From NCBI GenBank assembly GCA_964615375.1, contig CAZTOW010000028.1:62001-126000 (forward strand): DNA of 64,000 bases, given 5' to 3'. Shown here piece after piece: positions 8,166-16,349 of this stretch. This DNA is from CAZKWG01 sp964615375 (GTDB lineage: Bacteria > Myxococcota_A > UBA796 > CAZKWG01). Made by a program: the position numbers and the translations under genes. Every line of letters starts with the position of its first letter. Position 1 is the stretch's first letter. The notes under the pieces were generated by a model. It searched no databases. It was not told the DNA's origin and worked only from the letters and a program-made list of their open reading frames with translations.

Positions 8166-9602
8166 ATGACCCGTCGCACCAAGATCGTCGCCACCATCGG
8201 CCCCGCGAGCCGTGACCCCGCCCTGCTCCGCGAGCTGCTCCGCAGCGGAGTGGACGTCTGCCGCCTGAACTGCTCGCACGCGAACCCCGACGCGCTGCGC
8301 TCCGACATCGCGCGCATCCGGCGCATCGCGTCCGAGCTCGACCGCCCCGTCGCCATCCTGCTCGACCTGCAGGGGCCGAAGATCCGCACGGGCAAGGTCC
8401 CCTCTCCGCTGGAGCTGGCCTCGGGCGACGTGCTCACCATCGTCATGGACCAGGACTACCCGGCCAGCGGGCACCGCGTGGGCACCACCTGGCCGTCCAT
8501 GGCCGAGGACGTGCAGCCGGGCGAGCCCGTGCTCTTCGCCGACGGCGCGCTCTCGGGCGAGGTCGTGGCGGTGCGCAAGGACGAGGTGGACGTGGTGATC
8601 CACGACGGCGGCGCGCTGGGCAGCCACAAGGGCATCAACATGCCCCGTACGCGCATCCGGGCGCCCTCGCTGACCGACAAGGACAAGGAGGACCTGGCGG
8701 CGGGCGTGGCGGCGGGCGTGGACTACGTGGCCCTCTCCTTCGTGCGCCGCGCCTCCGACGTGGCCGACCTGCGCGCGCTGCTCCAGCAGCACGGGGCGCC
8801 CGACCTGCCCATCATCGCCAAGATCGAGAAGCCCGAGGCGGTCTCTCGCATCGACGAGATCCTGGCCGTGGTGGACGGGATCATGGTGGCGCGCGGAGAC
8901 CTGGGGGTGGAGATCCCCATCAGCCAGGTCCCGGTGGTGCAGAAGGAGCTCATCGAGGCGGCCAACCGCGCCGGCGTGCTGGTCATCACGGCCACGCAGA
9001 TGCTGGACAGCATGGAGCGCAACCCGCGGCCCACGCGCGCGGAGACCACCGACGTCGCCAACGCCATCCTGGACGGCACCGACGCCGTCATGCTCTCCGG
9101 CGAGACCGCCAACGGGCGCTACCCGCTCCAGGCCGTGCAGATGATGGACGACCTGGCCCGCCAGGTGGAGCAGAGCCGCTTCCACCGCCCGCCCCCCCTG
9201 GACTCTCTGCCCGCCCTGGCCGGGGCGGAGCGCACCGTGGCCCGCGCCGCCTGCTACGCCGTGCGCGAGGTGCCGAGGCCGCTGGTGGTCTTCACCTGGT
9301 CCGGGCACGCCGCCATCCTGGCCTGCAAGAGCCGCCCCCCCGGCCCGCTCTTCGCCCTCTCCCCCTCGCAGACGGTCATCGACCGGCTCGCGCTGGCCTG
9401 GGGCGTGGTGCCGGTGAAGGTGCCCGAGATCCAGGGCACGGACGATCTCATCGCGGCCGGGGAGCGCGTGCTGCTGGAGCGCGGGCTGGTCTCCCGCGGC
9501 CAGGAGGTCGTGGTCCTGGCGGGGAACAGCCCGCTGCGCGGGGCGACGAACATGATGAAGGTCGAGATCGTGGACGGGAGCTTCACCTGGGCTCGTCGCT
9601 GA
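8166..9602 (+). CDS. pyk: Pyruvate kinase
   Basis: 478 aa. Converts phosphoenolpyruvate and ADP to pyruvate and ATP. The sequence has TKIVATIGPAS at the N-terminus, the active-site block IIAKIEKPEAVSRIDEI, MVARGDLGVEIP and ATQMLDSM..PRPTRAE, then the regulatory C-domain. The start is ATG 8166. An in-frame GTG at 8157 lies nearer the GGCGGGA at 8147-8153 and is an alternative. It is divergent from the arg cluster and converges on the exbD genes. Confidence 0.96.
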   Translation: MTRRTKIVATIGPASRDPALLRELLRSGVDVCRLNCSHANPDALRSDIARIRRIASELDRPVAILLDLQGPKIRTGKVPSPLELASGDVLTIVMDQDYPASGHRVGTTWPSMAEDVQPGEPVLFADGALSGEVVAVRKDEVDVVIHDGGALGSHKGINMPRTRIRAPSLTDKDKEDLAAGVAAGVDYVALSFVRRASDVADLRALLQQHGAPDLPIIAKIEKPEAVSRIDEILAVVDGIMVARGDLGVEIPISQVPVVQKELIEAANRAGVLVITATQMLDSMERNPRPTRAETTDVANAILDGTDAVMLSGETANGRYPLQAVQMMDDLARQVEQSRFHRPPPLDSLPALAGAERTVARAACYAVREVPRPLVVFTWSGHAAILACKSRPPGPLFALSPSQTVIDRLALAWGVVPVKVPEIQGTDDLIAAGERVLLERGLVSRGQEVVVLAGNSPLRGATNMMKVEIVDGSFTWARR

Positions 9603-9608
9603 GCCCGG

Positions 9609-10226
9609 TCACATCCCGCCCTTGCCGACCTCTTCCTTCTTCATCACGACGAGGCGGTAGGAGCTGAACTTCGCCTCACCCGCCGTGTAGAGCACGGAGG
9701 TGATGAGCGAGTACGGCGTGCTCTGGTGCGCGACGAGCAGCAGCTTGCCGTCGAAGGGCGGGCCGCCGCGCTGCGCGAGCGCCTCACGCTTGGCCACCTC
9801 GTTCTGCAGCTCGTCGAAGAGGCGCGGGATCGCGACCTCCTTCGAGCCGGAGATCGTGATGTCCTTCAGCCGCACGACCGCCTTGCTCTCGACCAGGAGC
9901 TCCTCGGCCGTGATCGTGATCGTCGTGGCCGGGCCCATCTCCACGGTCGCCGAGCTCTCCGGCGGGCGGAGGGTGTCGTTGACCTGGATGGACTGGGGAT
10001 CGGTCATGAAGTTCTTCACGAGGAAGACCAGCAGAACCGTCATCATGTCCATCATGGGCACGAGGTTCAGGTGCGAGATGTTCTCGCCGGGAAGCACGCG
10101 CGGCTCGCGCTTCTTCCTCTTGTGCCCGGAGTAGCGGCTGAATGCCTCCGCGACCGGGTCGTCGTGCTGCTCTGGGGTCTCCGTGACCGAGAGCTCATCG
10201 ACCGGAGGGATGTTGGTCTCGCTCAT
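9609..10226 (-). CDS. ExbD/TolR-family protein (first of two)
   Basis: 205 aa. There is a cytosolic N-terminus of about 55 residues, then one membrane helix (LNLVPMMDMMTVLLVFLVKNF) containing the Asp typical of ExbD/TolR proton pathways, then a periplasmic domain. Family members work with an ExbB/TolQ channel to convert proton flow into mechanical work across the envelope. Third gene of the ExbB-ExbD-ExbD set, with a 1-nt gap to the preceding gene. The cargo or process it powers is not shown. Confidence 0.85.
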   Translation of the reverse strand: MSETNIPPVDELSVTETPEQHDDPVAEAFSRYSGHKRKKREPRVLPGENISHLNLVPMMDMMTVLLVFLVKNFMTDPQSIQVNDTLRPPESSATVEMGPATTITITAEELLVESKAVVRLKDITISGSKEVAIPRLFDELQNEVAKREALAQRGGPPFDGKLLLVAHQSTPYSLITSVLYTAGEAKFSSYRLVVMKKEEVGKGGM

Positions 10227-10227
10227 G

Positions 10228-10737
10228 TCACTTCACCCCGCTGGGGCGCGCCAGCAGAACATCGGGGAAGAGCCATTCCTTGCCGTCCATGCGGATGGCG
10301 TCCATGGCCTCGACCACGATCTTGTACTCGGTGTCCAGATCGGCGGTGAAGACGATCGACTCCGCAAGGCCGAACTCCTTCTTCCAGGAGATGAGCCGGT
10401 CCTTGAGCTCCGCCGTGTCGTACTTCTCGCCCTTCTTCGGGATGTCCACCGCGGGCATGAGGTCCGGCTGGCTGGAGACCAGCCGATACCCGGCGCGCGT
10501 GATCAGGAGCGTGGGCTGCGGCTTCGGCGTCTCGTTGCTGGCCCCCGCCGAGGCGGAGGAGCTGAGCGCAGGAGGGACCACGTCGATGAGGCGGAACTCG
10601 ATGATGACCTGGAAGGAGAAGATGAGGAAGATGACCAGGTTCATCATGATGTCGAGGTAAGGCGTGAGGTTCAGATCTGCGTCTGCTCCCTCTTCCTCCT
10701 CGTCACCGTGCCGACGGCTGCGACCGTAGCGCGACAT
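10228..10737 (-). CDS. ExbD/TolR-family protein (second)
   Basis: 169 aa. A short acidic N-terminus is followed by a membrane helix LTPYLDIMMNLVIFLIFSFQ with the conserved Asp, then a periplasmic domain of about 110 residues. It differs clearly from its neighbour, so the motor probably holds two non-identical ExbD-type rods. The same one-channel, two-TolR composition is known for the AglR-AglQ-AglS gliding motor of Myxococcus, but similarity here is at the level of architecture only. It lies 11 nt downstream of the ExbB gene. Confidence 0.85.
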   Translation of the reverse strand: MSRYGRSRRHGDEEEEGADADLNLTPYLDIMMNLVIFLIFSFQVIIEFRLIDVVPPALSSSASAGASNETPKPQPTLLITRAGYRLVSSQPDLMPAVDIPKKGEKYDTAELKDRLISWKKEFGLAESIVFTADLDTEYKIVVEAMDAIRMDGKEWLFPDVLLARPSGVK

Positions 10738-10748
10738 GACCGCTCCCG

Positions 10749-11414
10749 TCAGCCCTGGGCCGGAGCCGGCGCCCCGCCCTCACGGGCCTGGAGGCGACGC
10801 TTGGACAGGATGTTCTCGATGCGGACCGCGGCGTGATCCAGACCCTCCAGCAGGTTGCGCGTGAGCACCGAGAGGACCATGTGGAAGAACACGCAGACCA
10901 TCGCGATGGACAGGCCGAAGGCCGTGTTGTTCATCGCGTGCGCGATACCCTGGGTCAGCAGCACCGACTTCTGCTCGGGGCTGGCGAAGCTGAGGGCGGC
11001 GAAGGCCTGAATCAGACCGAACACCGTGCCGACCAGCCCGATCAGGGTGGCGAGGTTGGCGATGGCCCAGAGCATACCCGACCGCTTCATGACGATCGGC
11101 ATGACCTCGAGCATCGTCTCCTCGATGGCCGCCGTCACCGCCGGCCCGCCCAGGCGCGCGTTGATGAGCGCGGCTCGGATGACGCGCGGCAGCGCGGCGC
11201 CTTCCAGCGAGCTGCACTGCTTGATCGCCTTGTCGAAGTTACCGGCGTTGACGAGCTTCTCGACCTCGGCCATGAACACCTTGGCGTTCACGCGAAGCCG
11301 GAAGAGGAACATGTAGAGCCGCTCGCTGATGATCGCGAGGGCGAAGACCGCAACCGCCACGTTGATGTACATGAGGTTGCCGCCGTCGTGGAAGAACTTC
11401 GCTACGCTCTGCAT
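10749..11414 (-). CDS. ExbB/TolQ/MotA-family proton channel
   Basis: 221 aa. The first membrane helix is at about residues 13-35. A cytoplasmic domain follows (KVFMAEVEKLVNAGNFDKAI). Two further helices come after it, the second carrying NLATLIGLVGTVFGLIQAF and the third AMNNTAFGLSIAMVCVFFHMV. These match the MotA/TolQ/ExbB channel domain. First gene of the leftward motor operon. A 16-bp palindrome lies about 90 nt upstream. Confidence 0.9.
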   Translation of the reverse strand: MQSVAKFFHDGGNLMYINVAVAVFALAIISERLYMFLFRLRVNAKVFMAEVEKLVNAGNFDKAIKQCSSLEGAALPRVIRAALINARLGGPAVTAAIEETMLEVMPIVMKRSGMLWAIANLATLIGLVGTVFGLIQAFAALSFASPEQKSVLLTQGIAHAMNNTAFGLSIAMVCVFFHMVLSVLTRNLLEGLDHAAVRIENILSKRRLQAREGGAPAPAQG

Positions 11415-11504
11415 CTACGGGTCTCCATGCGATCTACCGGCCAGGCCTGCCAGAGGTGCGTGAGCGTCATACCATATCCCGCACGCGCTCCGACAGTCCA
11501 GCTC

Positions 11505-11520
11505 GTAAAGACGTCTTTAC
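11505..11520. promoter_or_regulatory. Perfect 16-bp palindrome in an AT-rich spacer
   Basis: GTAAAGACGTCTTTAC is identical to its reverse complement. It sits in the 265-nt gap between the divergent exbB-like gene and the GE-linker protein gene, in a locally AT-rich stretch (11500-11575). It resembles a homodimer operator. No matching second copy was noticed in the window. Confidence 0.55.
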
Positions 11521-11632
11521 AATCAGCCGACACAGTAAGAAAGCTGATAATTTTCTTAACCTGCTCCCGGCCACCTCACCAGGCCCTGACAATCTCTTGC
11601 GGAGCGAGCGCCCGGCGGCGAGGAGCGGGGGC

Positions 11633-11661
11633 TTGAAGGCGCCCTCCGCGAGGCGTAAGAG
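11633..11661 (+). promoter_or_regulatory. Probable promoter of the GE-linker protein gene
   Basis: TTGAAG, 17 bp, TAAGAG, with the expected start near 11668. GGAGG at 11667-11671 follows as ribosome site for ATG 11680. The -10 match is partial. Confidence 0.35.
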
Positions 11662-11679
11662 TCCAGGTGGAGGCGCCTC

Positions 11680-12768
11680 ATGATCCCGCTCCTGCTCGCC
11701 GCTTCGCTCGCCCACGGCTCCGAGGTCGTGATCCGCAACGACACCTCGTACTCCGACAGCTTCGACTCCAGCGACTACGTGGCCTGGCTGGACTACCCGG
11801 AGTGCGCCATCGCGGTCTACGACGACGCGGACTACACGCTGCCGCTCACGGTGGACCAGGTGCGCATCTTCCTGGGCGGCTCCGACGAGAGCTTCGACGG
11901 GATGGACACCTTCGTCGAGGTCGGGCTGCAGGTGCTGGAGGACGGCGCGGATCCCGACGAGGGCACGGCCTTCAACTGGGGGCCCGAGGCCTTCTACGCC
12001 ACCGTCTCCAGCACGCAGCTCAACGAATTCTCCCTGGATGACCCGGACAACGGCCTCTACGCGATGGACTGGGAGAGCGGGGACCTGGCCATCTGGGTCT
12101 GCCCGACGGACCCGTCCACGGGCGACGACTGGCCGCACGACAGCGAGACCAGCACCTCGGGCCTGGTCATCGACACCAGCTCGCCTTCACCGGGGAACTG
12201 GCTTTATTACTGCCCAGGGTCGAGCTGCAGCGTGCTGTCGCTGCGCAGCGTGGGCGTCACCGGGGCCTGGATCATCCGCGGCGTCGCCAGCGAGGGCGAG
12301 GGCGAGGGCGAAGGCGAGGGCGAAGGCGAGGGCGAAGGCGAGGGCGAGGGTGAGGGCGAGGGCGAGGGCGAGGGCGAGGGCGAGGGCGAGGTCAACGAGA
12401 CCTACGACACGCCGGACCTGCTCTCCATCACGCCGGACAGCGCGCTGGAGGGCGAGGCCGTGCAGCTGGCCCTGGTGGGCACGGGCTTCGACGAGGACGC
12501 CCAGGTCTTCATCGGCGGGCTGGCGGCCAGCGTGGTGGAGGTCTCCGGGGACGCCGCGATCATCGCGCGCTCGCCCACGGCCCTGCTCGCGGGCGCCCAC
12601 GACGTGCTGGTGGTGAACCCGAACGGCGCCTCCGACGCCCTCTTCGAGGCCTTCGTGGTCACGGCCCAGGAGAAGGGCGGCTGCGGCTGCGCGACGGGGG
12701 GAGGGCGAACGGCGGCGGGGGCGCTGCTGGCGCTCGGGCTGCTGGCGGGGCACCGTCGGCGGCGCTGA
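11680..12768 (+). CDS. Secreted protein with Gly-Glu linker, IPT/TIG-like domain and MYXO-CTERM-like tail
   Basis: 362 aa. It has a short signal peptide (MIPLLLAASLAHG) and an N-terminal beta-rich domain of about 190 residues with no family I can name. A pure GE repeat linker follows (about residues 205-237). Then comes an IPT/TIG-like Ig fold (LSITPDSALEGEAVQLALVGTGF...AHDVLVVNPNGASD). The tail GGCGCATGGG, hydrophobic stretch, HRRRR has the Cys-helix-Arg plan of MYXO-CTERM, which is known to be processed by myxosortases for surface attachment. A surface protein on a flexible stalk is inferred. Confidence 0.85.
   Translation: MIPLLLAASLAHGSEVVIRNDTSYSDSFDSSDYVAWLDYPECAIAVYDDADYTLPLTVDQVRIFLGGSDESFDGMDTFVEVGLQVLEDGADPDEGTAFNWGPEAFYATVSSTQLNEFSLDDPDNGLYAMDWESGDLAIWVCPTDPSTGDDWPHDSETSTSGLVIDTSSPSPGNWLYYCPGSSCSVLSLRSVGVTGAWIIRGVASEGEGEGEGEGEGEGEGEGEGEGEGEGEGEGEGEVNETYDTPDLLSITPDSALEGEAVQLALVGTGFDEDAQVFIGGLAASVVEVSGDAAIIARSPTALLAGAHDVLVVNPNGASDALFEAFVVTAQEKGGCGCATGGGRTAAGALLALGLLAGHRRRR
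12292..12390 (+). repeat. GAGGGC hexamer array encoding the Gly-Glu linker
   Basis: About 16 tandem GAGGGC/GAAGGC units encode (EG)n. Hexamer gain or loss keeps the frame, so linker length can vary without harm. The same linker and its 5' junction recur at 63409. Confidence 0.9.
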
Positions 12769-12771
12769 GCC

Positions 12772-14586
12772 TCACTCGGCGTTCTCGGCTGTACACGGCT
12801 CGTCCCCGCAGGTGGCCTCGGCCACGCCCGGGTCGTCCGCGTCCAGGAAGCGCAGCGTCTGGGTGATGGCGGACTCCCAGACGCGCGGGACGTTGTGCGC
12901 CTCGGTGCGGTCCGAGGGCCGGTTGGCCTCGGGCGGGTCCTCGAGCTGCGGGTCGAACTGGAAGAGCGCGGGCCCGGCGAGCGGCCCCTCGGCCTGGGGG
13001 ATGTCCACGGGCGCGGTGCTGGACGGGCTGAGGAGGGTGAGCCCGACGCCGCGGGCCATCAGCTCCGTGCTCAGGTTCGGCACCATGTCGTCGCCCAGGC
13101 ACTCCTGCCACAGCACGCTCCGCCCGCTGAGCTCGCCGGCCACGGTGGCCGGATCGACCGGATCCCACCAGAGCTGGCTCGCCGCGTAGAGGATCTGGCG
13201 GTCGCGGGCCGAGGGCACGGTCTCCACCACCAGCGGCTCCATGGCCTGCCAGGCGTAGGAGCGCTCCAGCATGGTGGACCAGGCGCTGCCCGAGGCGTGG
13301 AAGACGGCGTGCTCCAGCCGCTCCTCGTGGGCGAGCAGCACCGCGCCCTCGATGCCGCCCAGCGAGATCCCGTAGTAGAACAGCCGGCTCGGGTCCGCCA
13401 GGCCCATCAGCTCGGGGTCCTCGAGCAGCCCGCCCTCCAGCAGGAGGCGCACCAGCCCCTCCTGGTTGGCCAGGGCCTGGGCCAGGGGATCGGTGACCTC
13501 CGGCAGGCGCCCGAAGTCCTGGGCCACGCCGAGCACCGGGCCCAGATCGACCCGGCTGAGCCCGGTCCAGGTGGTGGCGACGAGGATGGCGCCGGCCCGG
13601 TCGGCCAGCTCGACCACGGCGCTGGGATCGGCGTCATCGGAGAGATAGACGCCCGGATCCCCGAAGATCCCGTGGCCGAAGATCCAGACGGGCACCGTGC
13701 CGGGCTCGGCCGCGCGCGCGCTGTCGGGGATGTGGACGAGGAGGTAGGCCTCCTCCTCCCCCTGCAGGACCGCCTCGCCGCCCGCGATCTCGAAGCTGCC
13801 CTCGTCCGTGATCCAGGAGGGTACGGTGAAGCTGCCCTCGAGCTGGCGCCAGGTGCCCTCGGGCAGGCTGGCGCCCTCGTCCACGTCCGCGATCAGGTCC
13901 CAGGTCCAGACCTCGGGCACGGGCACCTGGGCGAAGAGGCCGTCCAGCAGGGCGCCGCCGTCGTCCACCGGGAAGGAGAAGGCCAGGAGCGGGTCGTCGA
14001 TGCCCAGCGCCTCCAGGCGCTCCAGCAGGGCGGGCGTGTCCTCGGCCTCGCGGGCGAGGTGATCGCCGGCCTTGCCCGCGCGCGCGGCCTCGAACCAGTC
14101 GGGGGAGTCCACCGCCGCGCCGCTCGCGTCGCGCAGATCCCGGGTGAGTACGACGGCGATCTCGTGGCCGGCGGTGTAGGGCCGCAGGGGGCGCACCAGG
14201 AGAGAGGGCGGCTCGTCGCCCAGCTCCGGCCAGGCGTCGAGCTCGGCGAAGGCCAGGACGGGCTCGCCCGCGTCCAGATCCCAGACCTGGACGGCCCCCT
14301 GGCCGGCGACGGCGGAGCTCGCGGCGGGGAGCAGGCTCGCGTCGAGGGTGACGCCGAGGTCGATGACGGCGGTCTGGGCGGGCGAGAAGCCGGTCCGGGC
14401 CTCCAGGCGGGCCGTGGGGAGCGGGGTGCCCTCCTCGACCTGGGGCAGCAGGCCCTCCTCCAGAGATAAATGACCATCGGTCATCAACCAGGCGTTGGGG
14501 AAGGGCGAGAGCGGGTCGCGCGTGGGGCCGGGGCCCTCTTCGGCGGCGTCGCGGCGGCAGGCCAGGAGGAGCAGGAGGAGGCTCAT
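12772..14586 (-). CDS. Lipoprotein with alpha/beta-hydrolase-like fold
   Basis: 604 aa. A lipoprotein signal ends in LLLLAC at residue 10. The N-terminal half resembles the beta-rich region of bacterial lipase-like virulence proteins (FPNAWLMTDGHLSL, then repeated beta segments). The second half has VPVWIFGHGIFGDP as a possible oxyanion region and YYGISLGGIEGAVL, a GxSxG nucleophile elbow. A late His (TEAHN) could complete a triad. A secreted esterase or lipase is likely but the substrate is unknown. It converges on the MYXO-CTERM gene with a 3-nt gap. Confidence 0.7.
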   Translation of the reverse strand: MSLLLLLLACRRDAAEEGPGPTRDPLSPFPNAWLMTDGHLSLEEGLLPQVEEGTPLPTARLEARTGFSPAQTAVIDLGVTLDASLLPAASSAVAGQGAVQVWDLDAGEPVLAFAELDAWPELGDEPPSLLVRPLRPYTAGHEIAVVLTRDLRDASGAAVDSPDWFEAARAGKAGDHLAREAEDTPALLERLEALGIDDPLLAFSFPVDDGGALLDGLFAQVPVPEVWTWDLIADVDEGASLPEGTWRQLEGSFTVPSWITDEGSFEIAGGEAVLQGEEEAYLLVHIPDSARAAEPGTVPVWIFGHGIFGDPGVYLSDDADPSAVVELADRAGAILVATTWTGLSRVDLGPVLGVAQDFGRLPEVTDPLAQALANQEGLVRLLLEGGLLEDPELMGLADPSRLFYYGISLGGIEGAVLLAHEERLEHAVFHASGSAWSTMLERSYAWQAMEPLVVETVPSARDRQILYAASQLWWDPVDPATVAGELSGRSVLWQECLGDDMVPNLSTELMARGVGLTLLSPSSTAPVDIPQAEGPLAGPALFQFDPQLEDPPEANRPSDRTEAHNVPRVWESAITQTLRFLDADDPGVAEATCGDEPCTAENAE

Positions 14587-14617
14587 CCGCGGGCTTTAAC
14601 CTCCCGACGCGCCCGCG

Positions 14618-15586
14618 CTAAGGCTTCGGCAGCGCGGAGCCGCCCAGGCCGCTCCCCAGCGCGGCCTTCACCCGCGCCGCGCCCTCCTCGGGGCTCGGGG
14701 CCTCGCCCATCAGGGCGGCGGCGCGCATCCAGCGCGCGCCCCACTCGGCGTTGGAGGTCACAAAGGCGGTGGGGACGCCGTCCTCCTCGCGCAGCTCCAG
14801 GTAGACGTCCACGCGGCCGTCGGTGGCGCCGACCACGGTGACCCGGGGCGGCAGGGGGCTGGGGATCTGCGCGTCCTCCAGCATGACCATGTCCGCGCAG
14901 CGCCAGACCTCGGCGCCGCTGCCCATGTCCACCTGCAGCAGGCTGCGCGCGACGACGAAGCCCTGGGCCCCGAGCGCGCGCCCCGCCGCCAGGAGATCGC
15001 CCTCGACGGGCATCGCCAGCGTGCGCCGCCCGGTGGTGGGGCGGCGGCGCAGGAGATCGCAGCGCCACAGCAGCGGCGCCACGCGGGCGACGTCGAAGCC
15101 GGGATCCTGGCGGGCGCGCGCGGCGATCTGCGGGAGCAGGGAGACCTCGAAGTTCGGCGGCTCCTGCCCGTCCAGGCTCCAGGCGGCGCGCAGGGCCTCG
15201 TGGTCCTCGGCGCGGAGGGCGGCCCCCTGGATCGCGCGGCGCCACGCCGGATCCGCGGGCGCGGGGTTGGCCTGGAGCAGCGGCAGCCCCTCGGCGGGGC
15301 GCATGAGCACGTTGGCCAGCGCGTCGCCGAGCATGCGGTCGAGCGCGGCGTCCTTGCCCTGCCAGGCGGCGGCGGCGCGGGCGGCGCGGGAGACCCCGTC
15401 CACGTCCCGCGCGCGGAGGGCCTGGGAGAGGGTCTCCGCGGCGGCGGCGCCCTCGGGCGGCAGACCGGGCGCGGCCTCCTCGCGCGCGGGCTCCGGGGGC
15501 GCGGGCTCGCCGCAGCCGGGCAGGTGGGCGAGCAGGAGGACGAGCAGTGGACCGACGAGCGTCCCGGAGTAGATTCTACGGACCAT
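14618..15586 (-). CDS. Lipoprotein of unknown function
   Basis: About 322 aa from ATG 15586 (a GTG at 15595 is also in frame). The signal peptide ends in LLLAHLPGC, giving a lipidated Cys. The first 130 residues are Ala-rich helices. The rest has alternating strands with no motif I recognise. Its ATG overlaps the ATG of the divergent amidohydrolase gene on the opposite strand (CATG at 15584-15587), so the two share a very compact control region. Confidence 0.6.
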   Translation of the reverse strand: MVRRIYSGTLVGPLLVLLLAHLPGCGEPAPPEPAREEAAPGLPPEGAAAAETLSQALRARDVDGVSRAARAAAAWQGKDAALDRMLGDALANVLMRPAEGLPLLQANPAPADPAWRRAIQGAALRAEDHEALRAAWSLDGQEPPNFEVSLLPQIAARARQDPGFDVARVAPLLWRCDLLRRRPTTGRRTLAMPVEGDLLAAGRALGAQGFVVARSLLQVDMGSGAEVWRCADMVMLEDAQIPSPLPPRVTVVGATDGRVDVYLELREEDGVPTAFVTSNAEWGARWMRAAALMGEAPSPEEGAARVKAALGSGLGGSALPKP

Positions 15587-16349
15587 GCTGAGCACCCTAC
15601 ACGACGCCTATGAGACCTGCGGGGTCCTTGGAGCGGGCCCCTTCTTCCTGACCTGCGAGCACGCCTCCGACCGCGTGCCGGCCCCCCTGCGCGCGACGGC
15701 CATGGACCGGGCCTGGCTGCGGACCCACTGGGGCTACGACATCGGCGCGCGCACGCTCTCCCGGGAGATCGTGCGGCTGACGGGCTCGTATGGCGTGCTG
15801 TCCCGCTTCTCGCGCCTGGTGGTGGACGCCAACCGCGAGCCGCACCACCCCGACCTCATCCGCCGACACACCGAGGGGCACCACCTCAGCTTCAACCGGA
15901 CCTTGAGCGAGGACGAGGTCCAGCGCCGGATCCGACGCTACCACGAACCTTATCACGCGGCGGTGGACGAGGGGCTGCGCGCGCGACTCCAGTCGGGGAC
16001 GGGGGACGTGCTGCTGCTGAGCGTCCACACCTTCACCCCGGTGTGGAACCACCGCGTGCGGCCGATGGACGTGGGCGTGCTGTTCTCGCCCTATGAGGCG
16101 GTGGCGCGGCGGGCCGAGCGCGAGCTCCAGCGCGAGGGCTTCGAGACCGCGCTCAACGAGCCCTACTCGGGGCGCGAGGGCCTGATCTACGCCGCCGCCC
16201 GCCACGGGGAGAGCCACCAGGTGGTCTTCCTGGAGCTGGAGGTCAACCAGAGCCTCACCTGCACGCCCGCGCGGGCCCGCAAGACCGCGCGGCGCGTGGC
16301 GGCGGCCCTCACCCGCCTGCACCTCAGACACCAGGCGCGCCCCGACTGA
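15585..16349 (+). CDS. N-formylglutamate amidohydrolase family protein
   Basis: 254 aa. Family features: TCEHASDRVPAPLR near residue 25, THWGYDIGA, LVVDANREPHHPDLI and LLLSVHTFTPV. The enzyme family hydrolyses N-formylglutamate in histidine breakdown (HutG type), but many members act on other formyl or acyl amino acids and no hut gene is near. The 3' end overlaps the convergent methyltransferase gene by 26 bp. Confidence 0.85.
   Translation: MLSTLHDAYETCGVLGAGPFFLTCEHASDRVPAPLRATAMDRAWLRTHWGYDIGARTLSREIVRLTGSYGVLSRFSRLVVDANREPHHPDLIRRHTEGHHLSFNRTLSEDEVQRRIRRYHEPYHAAVDEGLRARLQSGTGDVLLLSVHTFTPVWNHRVRPMDVGVLFSPYEAVARRAERELQREGFETALNEPYSGREGLIYAAARHGESHQVVFLELEVNQSLTCTPARARKTARRVAAALTRLHLRHQARPD

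Noticed and set aside
12207..12395. Minus-strand Ser-Pro repeat frame opposite the GE linker
   Set aside because: It is the complement of the hexamer array, and the plus strand has a signal peptide and sorting tail.
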